Source of the DNA: Nitrospina sp.
Lineage (GTDB): Bacteria; Nitrospinota; Nitrospinia; Nitrospinales; Nitrospinaceae
Reading direction: 5' to 3'
Assembly: GCA_004357435.1 (NCBI GenBank)
Contig: SMVS01000110.1
Span: 1 to 6,083, forward strand
Length of the DNA: 6,083 bases
A program made the translations under genes and the position numbers. Positions 1-6,083 of this stretch are shown here, piece by piece (position 1 is the first letter of the stretch; every line of letters starts with the position of its first letter). Under the pieces are notes generated by a model. It did no database searches and had not been told where the DNA came from. It saw nothing but the letters and a program-made list of their open reading frames with translations.

Positions 1-763
1 CCGAAGCGTGGAGTAAAAACTGGGCCGGGAGCATCAAACCTTTGTCTTTCCACCAGTTTTCTGAGGCGTTGACAATATTGTTATTTTGCAGTCGATTGAC
101 GACGAACTCTGTATATATCAAGCGGTCCGATTCCAAAACAGCATGGATGTAATCGGCAACCTTTTTCGCGGGAACCAAATTTTTCTGTGCCAGAGGAATG
201 GTGATGCTTATTCCACCCATCACGTCACCCAATTTGAAATCTTTTTTCGGACTTTTGGGGTGGCCATTGTGGCAGGTCACGCAGGATTGGGTTACCGCCA
301 TGTCAGGATAAACGGCTTTGAACATCAGTTTTCCCTTTGAGGTGAAAGTGGTGGTAAAGGGTTTATTCGGGTTTTTTCTTACGGCTTCCAACCCTTTTTT
401 TTCAAAACCGTCATTGGGGCGGTTTTGGGGGTTAATGGGCCATAAACTCATCAGCCGGTAAGTCATTCCCAACTTCTGGGAAGTGACGTTTTGCGAGGCC
501 AGTAAAAGGAACTGGGCGGGAAGTGGCAGGGTATTTTCTTCCAGGTAGTTTTCCGTGGCCTTTAAGGAAATGACCTTTCCCAGGCGCTCCACGATCATTT
601 TTGAGTAAATGGTTCGATCCGCTTCGATCACCGAATGAATATAATCGGTTGCGATTATCGGGGACACTCCCAAGGGGATGAATTTGGTTTTACTCCAACT
701 TTGGTTGTAAAACAGAAAAACTGAGAAGACCAAAATTACGGATGACAATAATATTTTATACAT
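1..763 (-). CDS. Tll0287-like (DUF3365) c-type haem protein with tandem domains, C-terminus cut by window edge
   Basis: The frame is open from an ATG at 763 to the left edge, giving 254 visible residues and no stop. A GAGG ribosome-binding site at 772-769 lies 5 nt from the ATG and supports this start. Residues 4-19 are hydrophobic after a lysine, with no clear Ala-X-Ala site, so this may be a signal peptide or an uncleaved anchor; the rest should be periplasmic. Domain 1 (about 35-195) carries SLWPINPQN (106-114), a c-type haem site CVTCH (161-165) and FKLGDVMGG (176-184), which I recognise as the Tll0287-like family. From about 201 the domain starts again: YIHAVLESDRLIY (205-217) mirrors YIHSVIEADRTIY (41-53), and LPAQFLLHAS (245-254) mirrors LPAQFLLLAS (81-90). 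At least one covalent haem is expected; a second CXXCH, if present, lies outside the window. Family members are thought to sense or transfer electrons; the exact role here is unknown. Confidence 0.88.
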   Translation of the reverse strand, partial: MYKILLSSVILVFSVFLFYNQSWSKTKFIPLGVSPIIATDYIHSVIEADRTIYSKMIVERLGKVISLKATENYLEENTLPLPAQFLLLASQNVTSQKLGMTYRLMSLWPINPQNRPNDGFEKKGLEAVRKNPNKPFTTTFTSKGKLMFKAVYPDMAVTQSCVTCHNGHPKSPKKDFKLGDVMGGISITIPLAQKNLVPAKKVADYIHAVLESDRLIYTEFVVNRLQNNNIVNASENWWKDKGLMLPAQFLLHAS

Positions 764-822
764 GATTCCCTCGAAAAATGACCGTGTCGCCACTTTTCAA
801 AAAATAGCTGGTGTGGAAAGCA

Positions 823-879
823 GGGCCATCGAAATGGAGGGGAATCTCGGGAAAGAGAACTGGAGGATGGCCCGAGCCA
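823..879 (-). promoter_or_regulatory. Leader with mutually exclusive inverted repeats (possible cis-regulatory RNA)
   Basis: In the predicted leader of the haem gene, the segment CTCGGGCCATC (876-866) has several possible partners. Its GGGCCATC (873-866) is perfectly complementary to GATGGCCC (830-823). Its CTCGGG (876-871) is complementary to CCCGAG (851-846). A local TGGC/GCCA hairpin (879-876 with 871-868) is a third option. These pairings share bases and so exclude each other, as in an attenuator or riboswitch. They match no riboswitch class I recognise, and an 8-bp repeat in a region this size is not strongly beyond chance. Confidence 0.25.
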
Positions 880-905
880 CAGGTCGATTTATATTTTGAA
901 AATCC

Positions 906-917
906 TTAATTAATTAA
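906..917. repeat. 12-bp perfect palindrome TTAATTAATTAA
   Basis: Three TTAA units in phase make a self-complementary AT-only palindrome, about 20-30 nt downstream of the predicted transcription start of the haem gene. The position suits an operator or a nucleoid-protein site, but AT-rich palindromes also arise easily by chance in intergenic DNA. No function can be assigned. Confidence 0.4.
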
Positions 918-942
918 TCGAAGAACAATACATTACAGATTA

Positions 943-971
943 AATTTATGCCCACCCACCCTATCTGTCAA
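943..971 (-). promoter_or_regulatory. Candidate sigma70-type promoter of the haem gene
   Basis: On the minus strand a perfect TTGACA (971-966) is followed after exactly 17 nt by TAAATT (948-943), which matches four of six positions of TATAAT. Transcription would begin near 936, giving a leader of about 170 nt before the ATG at 763. The spacer is unusual in being G-rich (GGGTGGGTGGG). The call rests on consensus matching only; other sigma factors or an upstream start are possible. Confidence 0.5.
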
Positions 972-1011
972 TCCCTTCCGCAAGGTCTCCAGAAAAATTG
1001 GGGAAGATAGT

Positions 1012-1028
1012 TGCCCTATATATGGGCA
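1012..1028 (-). terminator. Weak hairpin downstream of the operon, possible terminator
   Basis: TGCCC (1028-1024) and GGGCA (1016-1012) can form a 5-bp stem around a 7-nt AT loop, 63 bp past the stop of the LolA-like gene. The following minus-strand sequence has only a short T-run (AATTTTTC) about 14 nt beyond the stem, so it is a poor intrinsic terminator. It could instead be an operator for the nearby promoter. No better terminator is visible between 1090 and 972. Confidence 0.22.
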
Positions 1029-1090
1029 CTAGCCGTAAAACCTAAATAAACCAACCGGATTTTCTATTTTCAAACAACCTGAATTGGTAT

Positions 1091-1858
1091 TTAGCGTTTT
1101 AAAATTCGCAGTGAAAAGTATTTGGGAGGGATTTTAAGGTCAAATTTAATCTCATCGAAAAAGTAGGTGGTTTGGGTATTGTCCTTGAGCATGTCGCGGA
1201 AAATCATGCGGCGCGGAAAAAGCCGGTCCCCGGTGGCGAAGTAATCTTTGAAATCAATGCGCTTCAATAATTTCCCGCTCTTGGCGAACCGCTGTTCCCG
1301 CAGAACAATTTTTCTTTTCGGATCGGCCCAAATTTTTCGCGTCTGGTAGGTCTTGGTTTTATCCCTGGCGGTGAGGACCAACACCAGAGTTTTAATTCCT
1401 GCCAGAAGTTCAGTTTTTTCGAGCTTGGCGGTGTAAGCCTGGCTCAACTTCTCATCTTCCAGCATGTCCTCATAGGAAAGGTCACTGCCCATCATGGATT
1501 GTCGGAGGAGATGCCCGGCGATCAAAATTTTGCGATCGGTTTGCGGCGTGTACAACCACAACTTGTTTTCCAGTTTTAACATTTTGGTGCCCCGCTCACG
1601 GGCCGGGGATTTGTAATGGCTGAAAGATTTAGTCACGCCCTGCATCCAGGTCTCCACACCCAGAGTCCGGACGCGCCGCCCATTGTCGATGACCAGCCGG
1701 CCGATGACGAACTTGGTGTCCGACCACATATTGTTGTCGATCTCCACCAGCAGTCGGTCGGGATCAATTTCCTGAGCACCGACTGGAGCCGTGAGACACC
1801 CCCAAACCGCAGCCACCAGAATCAATCCATAAAACTTTAGATGAAAAAAATTTCTCAT
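1091..1858 (-). CDS. LolA-like outer membrane lipoprotein-sorting protein
   Basis: This 255-residue protein is a probable periplasmic carrier that binds an acyl or lipid moiety in a hydrophobic half-barrel and takes it from an inner-membrane ABC machine towards the outer membrane. The N-terminus is a signal peptide (basic start, hydrophobic 9-25) with likely cleavage after A28 (VGA/QE). C21 is preceded by V-W-G, a poor lipobox, so a lipoprotein is less likely. The mature part has the family pattern: an alternating-strand region with SPARERGTKML (84-94), LWLYTPQTDRKI (100-111) and the hallmark MMGSDLSYEDM (122-132), then C-terminal strands with IWADPKRKIV (176-185). It resembles the LolA_like (PF17131) group rather than classical LolA. 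The ATG lies 2 bp after the upstream permease stop, with a G-rich stretch over that stop as ribosome-binding site, so it is the last gene of the operon. Its substrate is not shown by the sequence. Confidence 0.85.
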   Translation of the reverse strand: MRNFFHLKFYGLILVAAVWGCLTAPVGAQEIDPDRLLVEIDNNMWSDTKFVIGRLVIDNGRRVRTLGVETWMQGVTKSFSHYKSPARERGTKMLKLENKLWLYTPQTDRKILIAGHLLRQSMMGSDLSYEDMLEDEKLSQAYTAKLEKTELLAGIKTLVLVLTARDKTKTYQTRKIWADPKRKIVLREQRFAKSGKLLKRIDFKDYFATGDRLFPRRMIFRDMLKDNTQTTYFFDEIKFDLKIPPKYFSLRILKR

Positions 1859-1860
1859 CC

Positions 1861-3162
1861 CTACCCCGTTTCCAGTTCACGAAACAGATTGGCTTCCGAA
1901 CGTTGAAAAATAGCCAGACTGGCGATCAGACTTCCCGCCACGCTGGCGGTCATGCCGGGCACAATGCCGCGAATAAAACCTTCCACACTCAAGCGGCCGC
2001 GAACAACATCGTTGACCATGAGACCCGATTGGGCCATGGCGTCACCCATGTCCACCCCCACCTCCTGGAGAAAGTACACCACCGTGCCACCGACCAGACA
2101 CCCCGCCATGGCGCCCGCCAAACCGACGGCAAACGCTTCCAACGCCAGCGACGCCATCAAAGCTTTATGCGTCTCCCCCATAGCCAAGCGCAGACCCATC
2201 TCCCCGTAACGGTGTATGCCGTTGATGAGCCCCGCGTTCCACAAAACCAGGACCATCAGAAATGAAAAAATCATTACAATGATCCCCCGGATCAACTCAA
2301 ATTTTTTGATGATTTCACCCAAATTTCGCTGGTCCAGAATAGACAGGACAATGGGTTCGTCGTCGCTGGCCCAGTCCTCAGGCGGGTTTTTAATCAATGC
2401 CGCCAGACCCTGTTCAATACGCTGTTTGATTTTTTCATAATCACCGTAGGCGACGGACCTTGGGAGAAATCCCAACCAGTCGGTCACCATATTTTCCATG
2501 TAAAAAGTTTGCTGGGCATCGCCCAGGTCGATCAACACCATTTTTTTATCCATGGCCGCGACCCCGAAGCGGATGAACCCGGAAACCGTGTAATTGTCGG
2601 TCGCCAACCCGCCATCGAATGTTTGCCCCATGAGCGTCGCCGTATCACCGATGGTCAATTTCAAGGTTTCGGCCAACTGATAGCCCACCAGTATTTGCTT
2701 GGACCGGCTCGGTATTTTTCCTTTGATAACCGACTGCTCGAGTTGCAAACGTTTTCTTTCCGGCGACTGCGGGTCCAGCAACTGAACCGCCATGCCGATC
2801 ACCGGAGTTTGGCTCAAAGTATTTCCCTCTTCATCCGGAATGTCCATGATGGCTCCCCAGCGGATACGCGGCGACCACTGAATGCGCGGGTCGCCATGCT
2901 CTCGCAACCAGGCCAGAGTTTTCTTTTGCCCGGCCAGAGCCCGGTCCATGGGCAGGAGGTGCTCTTCCTCATAGAACGGTTTATTGACAAACCTGATGTG
3001 CCCGGTATCCAGCTTGGCGGTCATGTCGATCATCCCCATGAAGACGCCATCCATGAACCCGAGGAGCCCCACCGTCAACGCCACTCCCACAGCCACCACC
3101 AGAAAAGGAAACAGGGAGCGGCTTTTGTCGCGCAACATACCTTTCAGAATCCACCGGATCAT
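1861..3162 (-). CDS. ABC transporter permease, FtsX/LolCE type (second permease)
   Basis: This 433-residue inner-membrane protein has the MacB/LolC/LolE layout: one N-terminal membrane helix (about 17-40), a large periplasmic domain (about 42-290), then three helices (about 291-315, 339-366, 395-418). LVGYQLAETLKLTIGDTATL (158-177) is the MacB periplasmic-core motif. GEMGLRLAMGET (320-331) is the cytoplasmic coupling segment after TM2 that contacts the ATPase. The usual C-terminal P-x-E/Q-A-L-R tail is missing; the protein ends FRELETG. The start overlaps the preceding permease stop as ATGA and there is no clear Shine-Dalgarno, so translational coupling is likely. It differs in length and periplasmic sequence from its partner, which suggests a LolC/LolE-like heterodimer. 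An antimicrobial-peptide or other lipid exporter is also possible. Confidence 0.87.
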   Translation of the reverse strand: MIRWILKGMLRDKSRSLFPFLVVAVGVALTVGLLGFMDGVFMGMIDMTAKLDTGHIRFVNKPFYEEEHLLPMDRALAGQKKTLAWLREHGDPRIQWSPRIRWGAIMDIPDEEGNTLSQTPVIGMAVQLLDPQSPERKRLQLEQSVIKGKIPSRSKQILVGYQLAETLKLTIGDTATLMGQTFDGGLATDNYTVSGFIRFGVAAMDKKMVLIDLGDAQQTFYMENMVTDWLGFLPRSVAYGDYEKIKQRIEQGLAALIKNPPEDWASDDEPIVLSILDQRNLGEIIKKFELIRGIIVMIFSFLMVLVLWNAGLINGIHRYGEMGLRLAMGETHKALMASLALEAFAVGLAGAMAGCLVGGTVVYFLQEVGVDMGDAMAQSGLMVNDVVRGRLSVEGFIRGIVPGMTASVAGSLIASLAIFQRSEANLFRELETG

Positions 3163-4328
3163 GTGATGGCCCGCCCCCGCAAAGCCTGCGTCGGTTCCAG
3201 CCGCGCCACCTTGCGGACGGGAAGCCAGGACATCAGGACCATGATGCCCACCGTCACCAATGTCGAATAAACGACCTCGGCCATTTTAATATCCAAAAAA
3301 ATCTTTTCGCGAACGGGAAATCCGGTTTCGCTGAGATGGGAAATGTCGAACCCGACGCCCTGAAACCAAATAAAAAATGGCACTCCCAATACCGCCGCCG
3401 CCACAATGGCCATCAACGCGGTGAGGATTCCCTCCAAAGAGAACAAGCGGATGATTTTTTTGGAAGTCATTCCCAAAGCCATCAACGTTCCGATTTCTTT
3501 TTGCCGTTTGAAAACATTTAAAATCTGGGTATTGAAAACACTGATCCCGGCCAGCGCGATGAGAAAAAACCAGAGGATGCGGGTATTCCTCCGGTCATGC
3601 TTTAAAAGGGTGAGCAAGTCCGCCATGAGGTTCTCCACCGTTTGAAACTCGAAGCCTGCGACCGGCCCCACCGGGCGCTTGACCGCCACCCAGGTGACTT
3701 CGCCCGCTCTTTGTGTGATCTGCCGCAGGTGGTCCAACCGCATCCACACCACCCCTTCGTCAATACGGGGATTGATCATCGGCGCCACATCCATCACCCG
3801 CACATCCAAAGCGTCCACCGCGCCAAACTTATCCCGCCATTTCAAAACCACCGTATCGCCCACGGTCAGGTGGGCCTTTTTCGCCATCTGCTTGCCCAGC
3901 ACCACCGGAATGGTTTCGCCGATTTCCATTCGTCCATTTTTTAAAGTGTGAAGAGGCAGGTCCAAAAGGCTCTGATCGATGTTGATGCCGCGCAATTGCA
4001 CCGGGAATAATCTGCGATTGGGGAACAGCTGGCCCTGCTGAACCAGAACCTCGGCTTTTTCCGAATGCGGCAAGTGCCTGAGAGCCTGGGGAACAGGCAA
4101 GGTTAAATCCTCCCATTCGGTGGGCGTTAAAATATCAAACCCAGGCACCCGGTAATGCCCTCCGGCGACATCGGTGGTCGACATGTTGCGCAACGCCTGG
4201 GCCTGAAACCCGTTCAACAGGGAGAGCGCGAAAATGATGGCGATGATAATGAGCGCTGTCACCAATACATTCAGCAAGGACCGCATCCCCTGGCGAATTA
4301 AATTTTTGAAGGCCATGTCCAGGATCAT
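3159..4328 (-). CDS. ABC transporter permease, FtsX/LolCE type (first permease)
   Basis: This 389-residue inner-membrane protein has a first helix at about 18-40, a periplasmic domain at about 41-250, and a C-terminal FtsX domain with helices at about 251-273, 299-322 and 350-370. LGKQMAKKAHLTVGDTVVL (144-162) is the periplasmic-core motif also seen in the second permease. RQKEIGTLMALGMTSKK (275-291) is the classic coupling segment, and LEPTQALRG (377-385) is the standard family tail, so this is the more canonical of the two. The ATG overlaps the ATPase stop as ATGA; a GGAG 5 nt upstream gives it a good ribosome-binding site. It should pair with the second permease and the ATPase in a LolCDE-like complex. 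The name LolC or LolE cannot be chosen from sequence alone. Confidence 0.88.
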   Translation of the reverse strand: MILDMAFKNLIRQGMRSLLNVLVTALIIIAIIFALSLLNGFQAQALRNMSTTDVAGGHYRVPGFDILTPTEWEDLTLPVPQALRHLPHSEKAEVLVQQGQLFPNRRLFPVQLRGINIDQSLLDLPLHTLKNGRMEIGETIPVVLGKQMAKKAHLTVGDTVVLKWRDKFGAVDALDVRVMDVAPMINPRIDEGVVWMRLDHLRQITQRAGEVTWVAVKRPVGPVAGFEFQTVENLMADLLTLLKHDRRNTRILWFFLIALAGISVFNTQILNVFKRQKEIGTLMALGMTSKKIIRLFSLEGILTALMAIVAAAVLGVPFFIWFQGVGFDISHLSETGFPVREKIFLDIKMAEVVYSTLVTVGIMVLMSWLPVRKVARLEPTQALRGRAIT

Positions 4329-5023
4329 ATCAACTCCCCATTAGGTTGCTTGACCTTGTCGGATTTGACATAACCGTCTTCCAAAGCCACCTCACGATTC
4401 ACAAACCGGGTGACTTTTTCATCATGCGTGCTGAAGATGAACGCGGCCTGGGTTTCCTGGTTGAGGGTTCGCATCATTTCAAGAATATGATGGGAATTTT
4501 CCACATCCAGATTGGCGGTCGGTTCATCGGCCAAAACCAGCAGGGGATCTTTCACCAAAGCGCGGGCTATGGCCACCCGCTGGCATTGGCCGCCGGACAA
4601 TTCCGCCGGCTTTTTATTGGCCTCAGCGCTCAACCCCACTTTTTCTACCAAGGCCATGACTTTGTCGCGCACCTGAGACTCTTTTTGCTTATTCAACAAC
4701 AGCGGGAACAGGATGTTCTCATAAACGGAATAAACAGGAAGCAGGTTGTAGGATTGAAAAATGAATCCGATATTCTCCCGGCGCAGGACGGCCAGTTGAT
4801 CCCGTGACATTTCGTTCAAATGAAACCCGTTGAACACCACCTCGCCGCTGGTGGGCGAATCCAGTCCTCCGATGAGATTTAATAATGTCGTTTTGCCGGA
4901 ACCTGACGGCCCCACAAACGACATAAACGCTCCGTCCTCAATTTCGAGGTTGATGTTGTGCAAGGCAATGAAGTCCTGCCCACCCACACGGTACACCTTG
5001 GAAACATTTTGAATTTTCAACAT
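4325..5023 (-). CDS. ABC transporter ATP-binding protein, LolD/MacB family
   Basis: This 232-residue protein is a complete nucleotide-binding subunit of the usual size. It powers the two permeases from the cytoplasmic face. Visible motifs in order: Walker A GPSGSGKT (38-45), Q-loop Q90 in FIFQSYNLLP, signature LSGGQ (142-146), Walker B LLVLADEP (161-168) with catalytic E167, D-loop NLD (171-173) and switch histidine H200 in STHD. The stretch from Walker A through GGLDSPTSGEV is typical of the LolD/MacB/FtsE branch of mechanotransmission ABC proteins. The residue after the signature is C147 where Q is usual (LSGGQCQR), which should not harm activity. The start MLKIQNVSKVY is canonical, but the 13-bp gap after the barrel gene shows no good Shine-Dalgarno, so coupling to the upstream gene is likely. 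LolD is the nearest familiar name, but orthology is not proven. Confidence 0.93.
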   Translation of the reverse strand: MLKIQNVSKVYRVGGQDFIALHNINLEIEDGAFMSFVGPSGSGKTTLLNLIGGLDSPTSGEVVFNGFHLNEMSRDQLAVLRRENIGFIFQSYNLLPVYSVYENILFPLLLNKQKESQVRDKVMALVEKVGLSAEANKKPAELSGGQCQRVAIARALVKDPLLVLADEPTANLDVENSHHILEMMRTLNQETQAAFIFSTHDEKVTRFVNREVALEDGYVKSDKVKQPNGELI

Positions 5024-5036
5024 AGTAAATTTCGGA

Positions 5037-6083
5037 TTAAAAATACGCCAGGAGCGCTATGCCCACTCGTGATTCGGTTCCGGTGAGAACAGGGGCTTTG
5101 CGAAAAAGACGGCCCGTGCGATTGTTTCCGCCAACACTGCCGCCGATCTGGGCCTGCACATATAAAAAAACCTGCTCATAAATATTGTATTCAATTTGAG
5201 GGGCAAATTGAAAACTCTGGTCCGAGACATCATAAAAAATGAAAGCCCTCCAGACAATATCAATCCCAATCGGCTGATCCAACAGCAGGCCGATTTCCTG
5301 AATCAAACGATCGCCTTTCAAATCCAGCTGGGTAAATCGTTTTTCCTGGGTGGTTAAAAAATATTCCAGAAGAACATGCAGTCCCTGTCCCAAATCAAAG
5401 GTGTAATCAATTCCGAAAACGGTGTCAAAACGAATCGGATTGCCTTGCCTGTTAAATTCAACATCCAATCGACTTTCATTCCAAAATCCTATCTCCTTTT
5501 CTCCTTTCAGATGATAACCCACCTGCACCAGTTCCTGATTGAACTCAGGAAGAAACGGTAAATCGGTGGTGGGATGATATTGCAAAACCGCGCCCGCCTC
5601 CAGAAGCCCAAATTGCCTCTCCCCGCGCAAACCTATAATGGCATGGCTGTCTAAATCCGCGGAAACCGCCCAACCCTCCACCAGGGAGGTGTCGCTTAGA
5701 AAATAGGTGGTGCGAACTCCGTCCACGCCGCGAGTGAGGGGAATGATTCCGGATATGATGCGCGTATCAAAAAACCCGAGCGGGCGAAACAGAGCGCCCG
5801 AACCAAACAGAATTTGCTGGCGTCCCCCGCGAATTTTAAAATTTCCTTTTTCCAGTCTCAGCCAACCACGAAACAACTCCGCATCGTATTCCTCGGCCAA
5901 GCCACTTTCCTCGCGGACACCCCCGGTATATAGAAGATCGCCGACGACTTCGTAATCCAATGTCCAATCATCGTATTCGAGAGCGGTGCCAACGAACCCA
6001 GTGCGCAGTTCCACCTCATTGTCAAAATGCGACAGGGCGGCAGGCGGGTCAAACAAATATTGGGAACCCAACCGCAACCGCCC
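5037..6083 (-). CDS. Outer-membrane beta-barrel protein, N-terminus cut by window edge
   Basis: The frame runs open to the right edge, giving 348 visible residues. The TTG at 6077 is an internal leucine, not a convincing start, because barrel-like strands already precede it (GRLRLGSQYLF). The sequence is a series of amphipathic alternating strands with Gly/aromatic turns and no hydrophobic helices. It ends VGIALLAYF with a terminal phenylalanine, the usual signal for Bam-dependent insertion. KIRGGRQQILFGSG (visible residues 83-96) resembles the R-x-G-R-Q...G strand of porin-like and alginate-export-type barrels, where it is followed by the RPLGFFDTR loop as here. The missing part should hold the signal peptide and first strand or strands. 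It is the most upstream gene seen in the operon, 13 bp before the ATPase. Its link with a LolCDE/LolA-like set suggests an outer-membrane partner, acceptor or cargo; a simple porin cannot be excluded. Confidence 0.8.
   Translation of the reverse strand, partial: GRLRLGSQYLFDPPAALSHFDNEVELRTGFVGTALEYDDWTLDYEVVGDLLYTGGVREESGLAEEYDAELFRGWLRLEKGNFKIRGGRQQILFGSGALFRPLGFFDTRIISGIIPLTRGVDGVRTTYFLSDTSLVEGWAVSADLDSHAIIGLRGERQFGLLEAGAVLQYHPTTDLPFLPEFNQELVQVGYHLKGEKEIGFWNESRLDVEFNRQGNPIRFDTVFGIDYTFDLGQGLHVLLEYFLTTQEKRFTQLDLKGDRLIQEIGLLLDQPIGIDIVWRAFIFYDVSDQSFQFAPQIEYNIYEQVFLYVQAQIGGSVGGNNRTGRLFRKAPVLTGTESRVGIALLAYF

Larger units (their letters stand above)
764..1090. other. 327-bp intergenic region between the five-gene operon and the haem gene
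   Basis: No coding frame is convincing here. Read on the minus strand it contains, in order: the AT-rich end of the operon with a weak hairpin (1028-1012), a TTGACA/TAAATT promoter (971-943), a 12-bp AT palindrome (917-906), and a GC-richer leader with competing inverted repeats (879-823) that ends at the ribosome-binding site of the haem gene. The spacing suggests that the haem gene is transcribed separately from the upstream operon. Confidence 0.7.

Noticed and set aside
86..340. 84-codon open frame on the plus strand
   Set aside because: It is antisense to the haem domain, including the CXXCH region, which is well supported on the minus strand.
1856..1863. Lipoprotein signal at C21 of the LolA-like protein
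   Set aside because: The residues before C21 are V-W-G; tryptophan is poor for a lipobox, and a better signal peptidase I site (VGA) follows at 26-28.
2509..3270. 253-codon open frame on the plus strand
   Set aside because: It lies antisense to the second permease, whose motifs and helices are clear. Its product is rich in His, Arg, Gln and Pro with no recognisable domain, as expected for a reverse-strand shadow.
3829..4116. 95-codon open frame on the minus strand in another frame
   Set aside because: It lies wholly within the first permease in a different frame; the permease frame has continuous family motifs across it.
4346..4807. 153-codon open frame on the plus strand
   Set aside because: It is antisense to the ATPase, which has all nucleotide-binding motifs. 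The frame has no family features.
6075..6077. TTG as the start codon of the beta-barrel gene
   Set aside because: The frame stays open to the edge, strand-like sequence precedes it, and no signal peptide follows it. The true start must lie outside the window.

Overview
The window reads as chromosomal DNA from a Gram-negative (diderm) bacterium. It encodes a C-terminally aromatic outer-membrane beta-barrel, a periplasmic LolA-like carrier with a signal peptide, and a secreted or membrane-anchored c-type haem protein. GC content is intermediate by eye, and the haem domain is a type I associate with environmental lineages such as Nitrospinota, Nitrospirota, Desulfobacterota and relatives. That taxonomic guess is from memory and is weak. 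All recognisable genes lie on the minus strand; no tRNA, rRNA, mobile element or CRISPR is visible.

Layout, in the direction of transcription (right to left): a beta-barrel outer-membrane protein (6083-5037, 5' end outside the window); an ABC ATPase of the LolD/MacB type (5023-4325); two FtsX-type permeases (4328-3159 and 3162-1861); and a LolA-like outer-membrane lipoprotein-sorting protein (1858-1091). The gaps are 13 bp, -4 bp, -4 bp and 2 bp, so these five genes look like one operon whose promoter lies beyond the right edge. A 327-bp intergenic region follows. It holds a weak terminator-like hairpin, a good sigma70-like promoter and a leader of about 170 nt with competing inverted repeats. 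The last gene (763-1, C-terminus outside the window) encodes a haem protein with a Tll0287-like (DUF3365) domain and the beginning of a second copy of the same domain.

Working model: the ATPase and two different permeases form a LolCDE-like inner-membrane machine. It would move or extract a lipid-linked substrate, hand it to the periplasmic LolA-like protein, and deliver it to the outer membrane, where the co-transcribed barrel replaces or supplements a LolB-like acceptor. The families are clear from sequence; the substrate and the role of the barrel are inference. The haem gene appears to be a separate transcription unit, probably for redox or small-ligand sensing or electron transfer in the periplasm.
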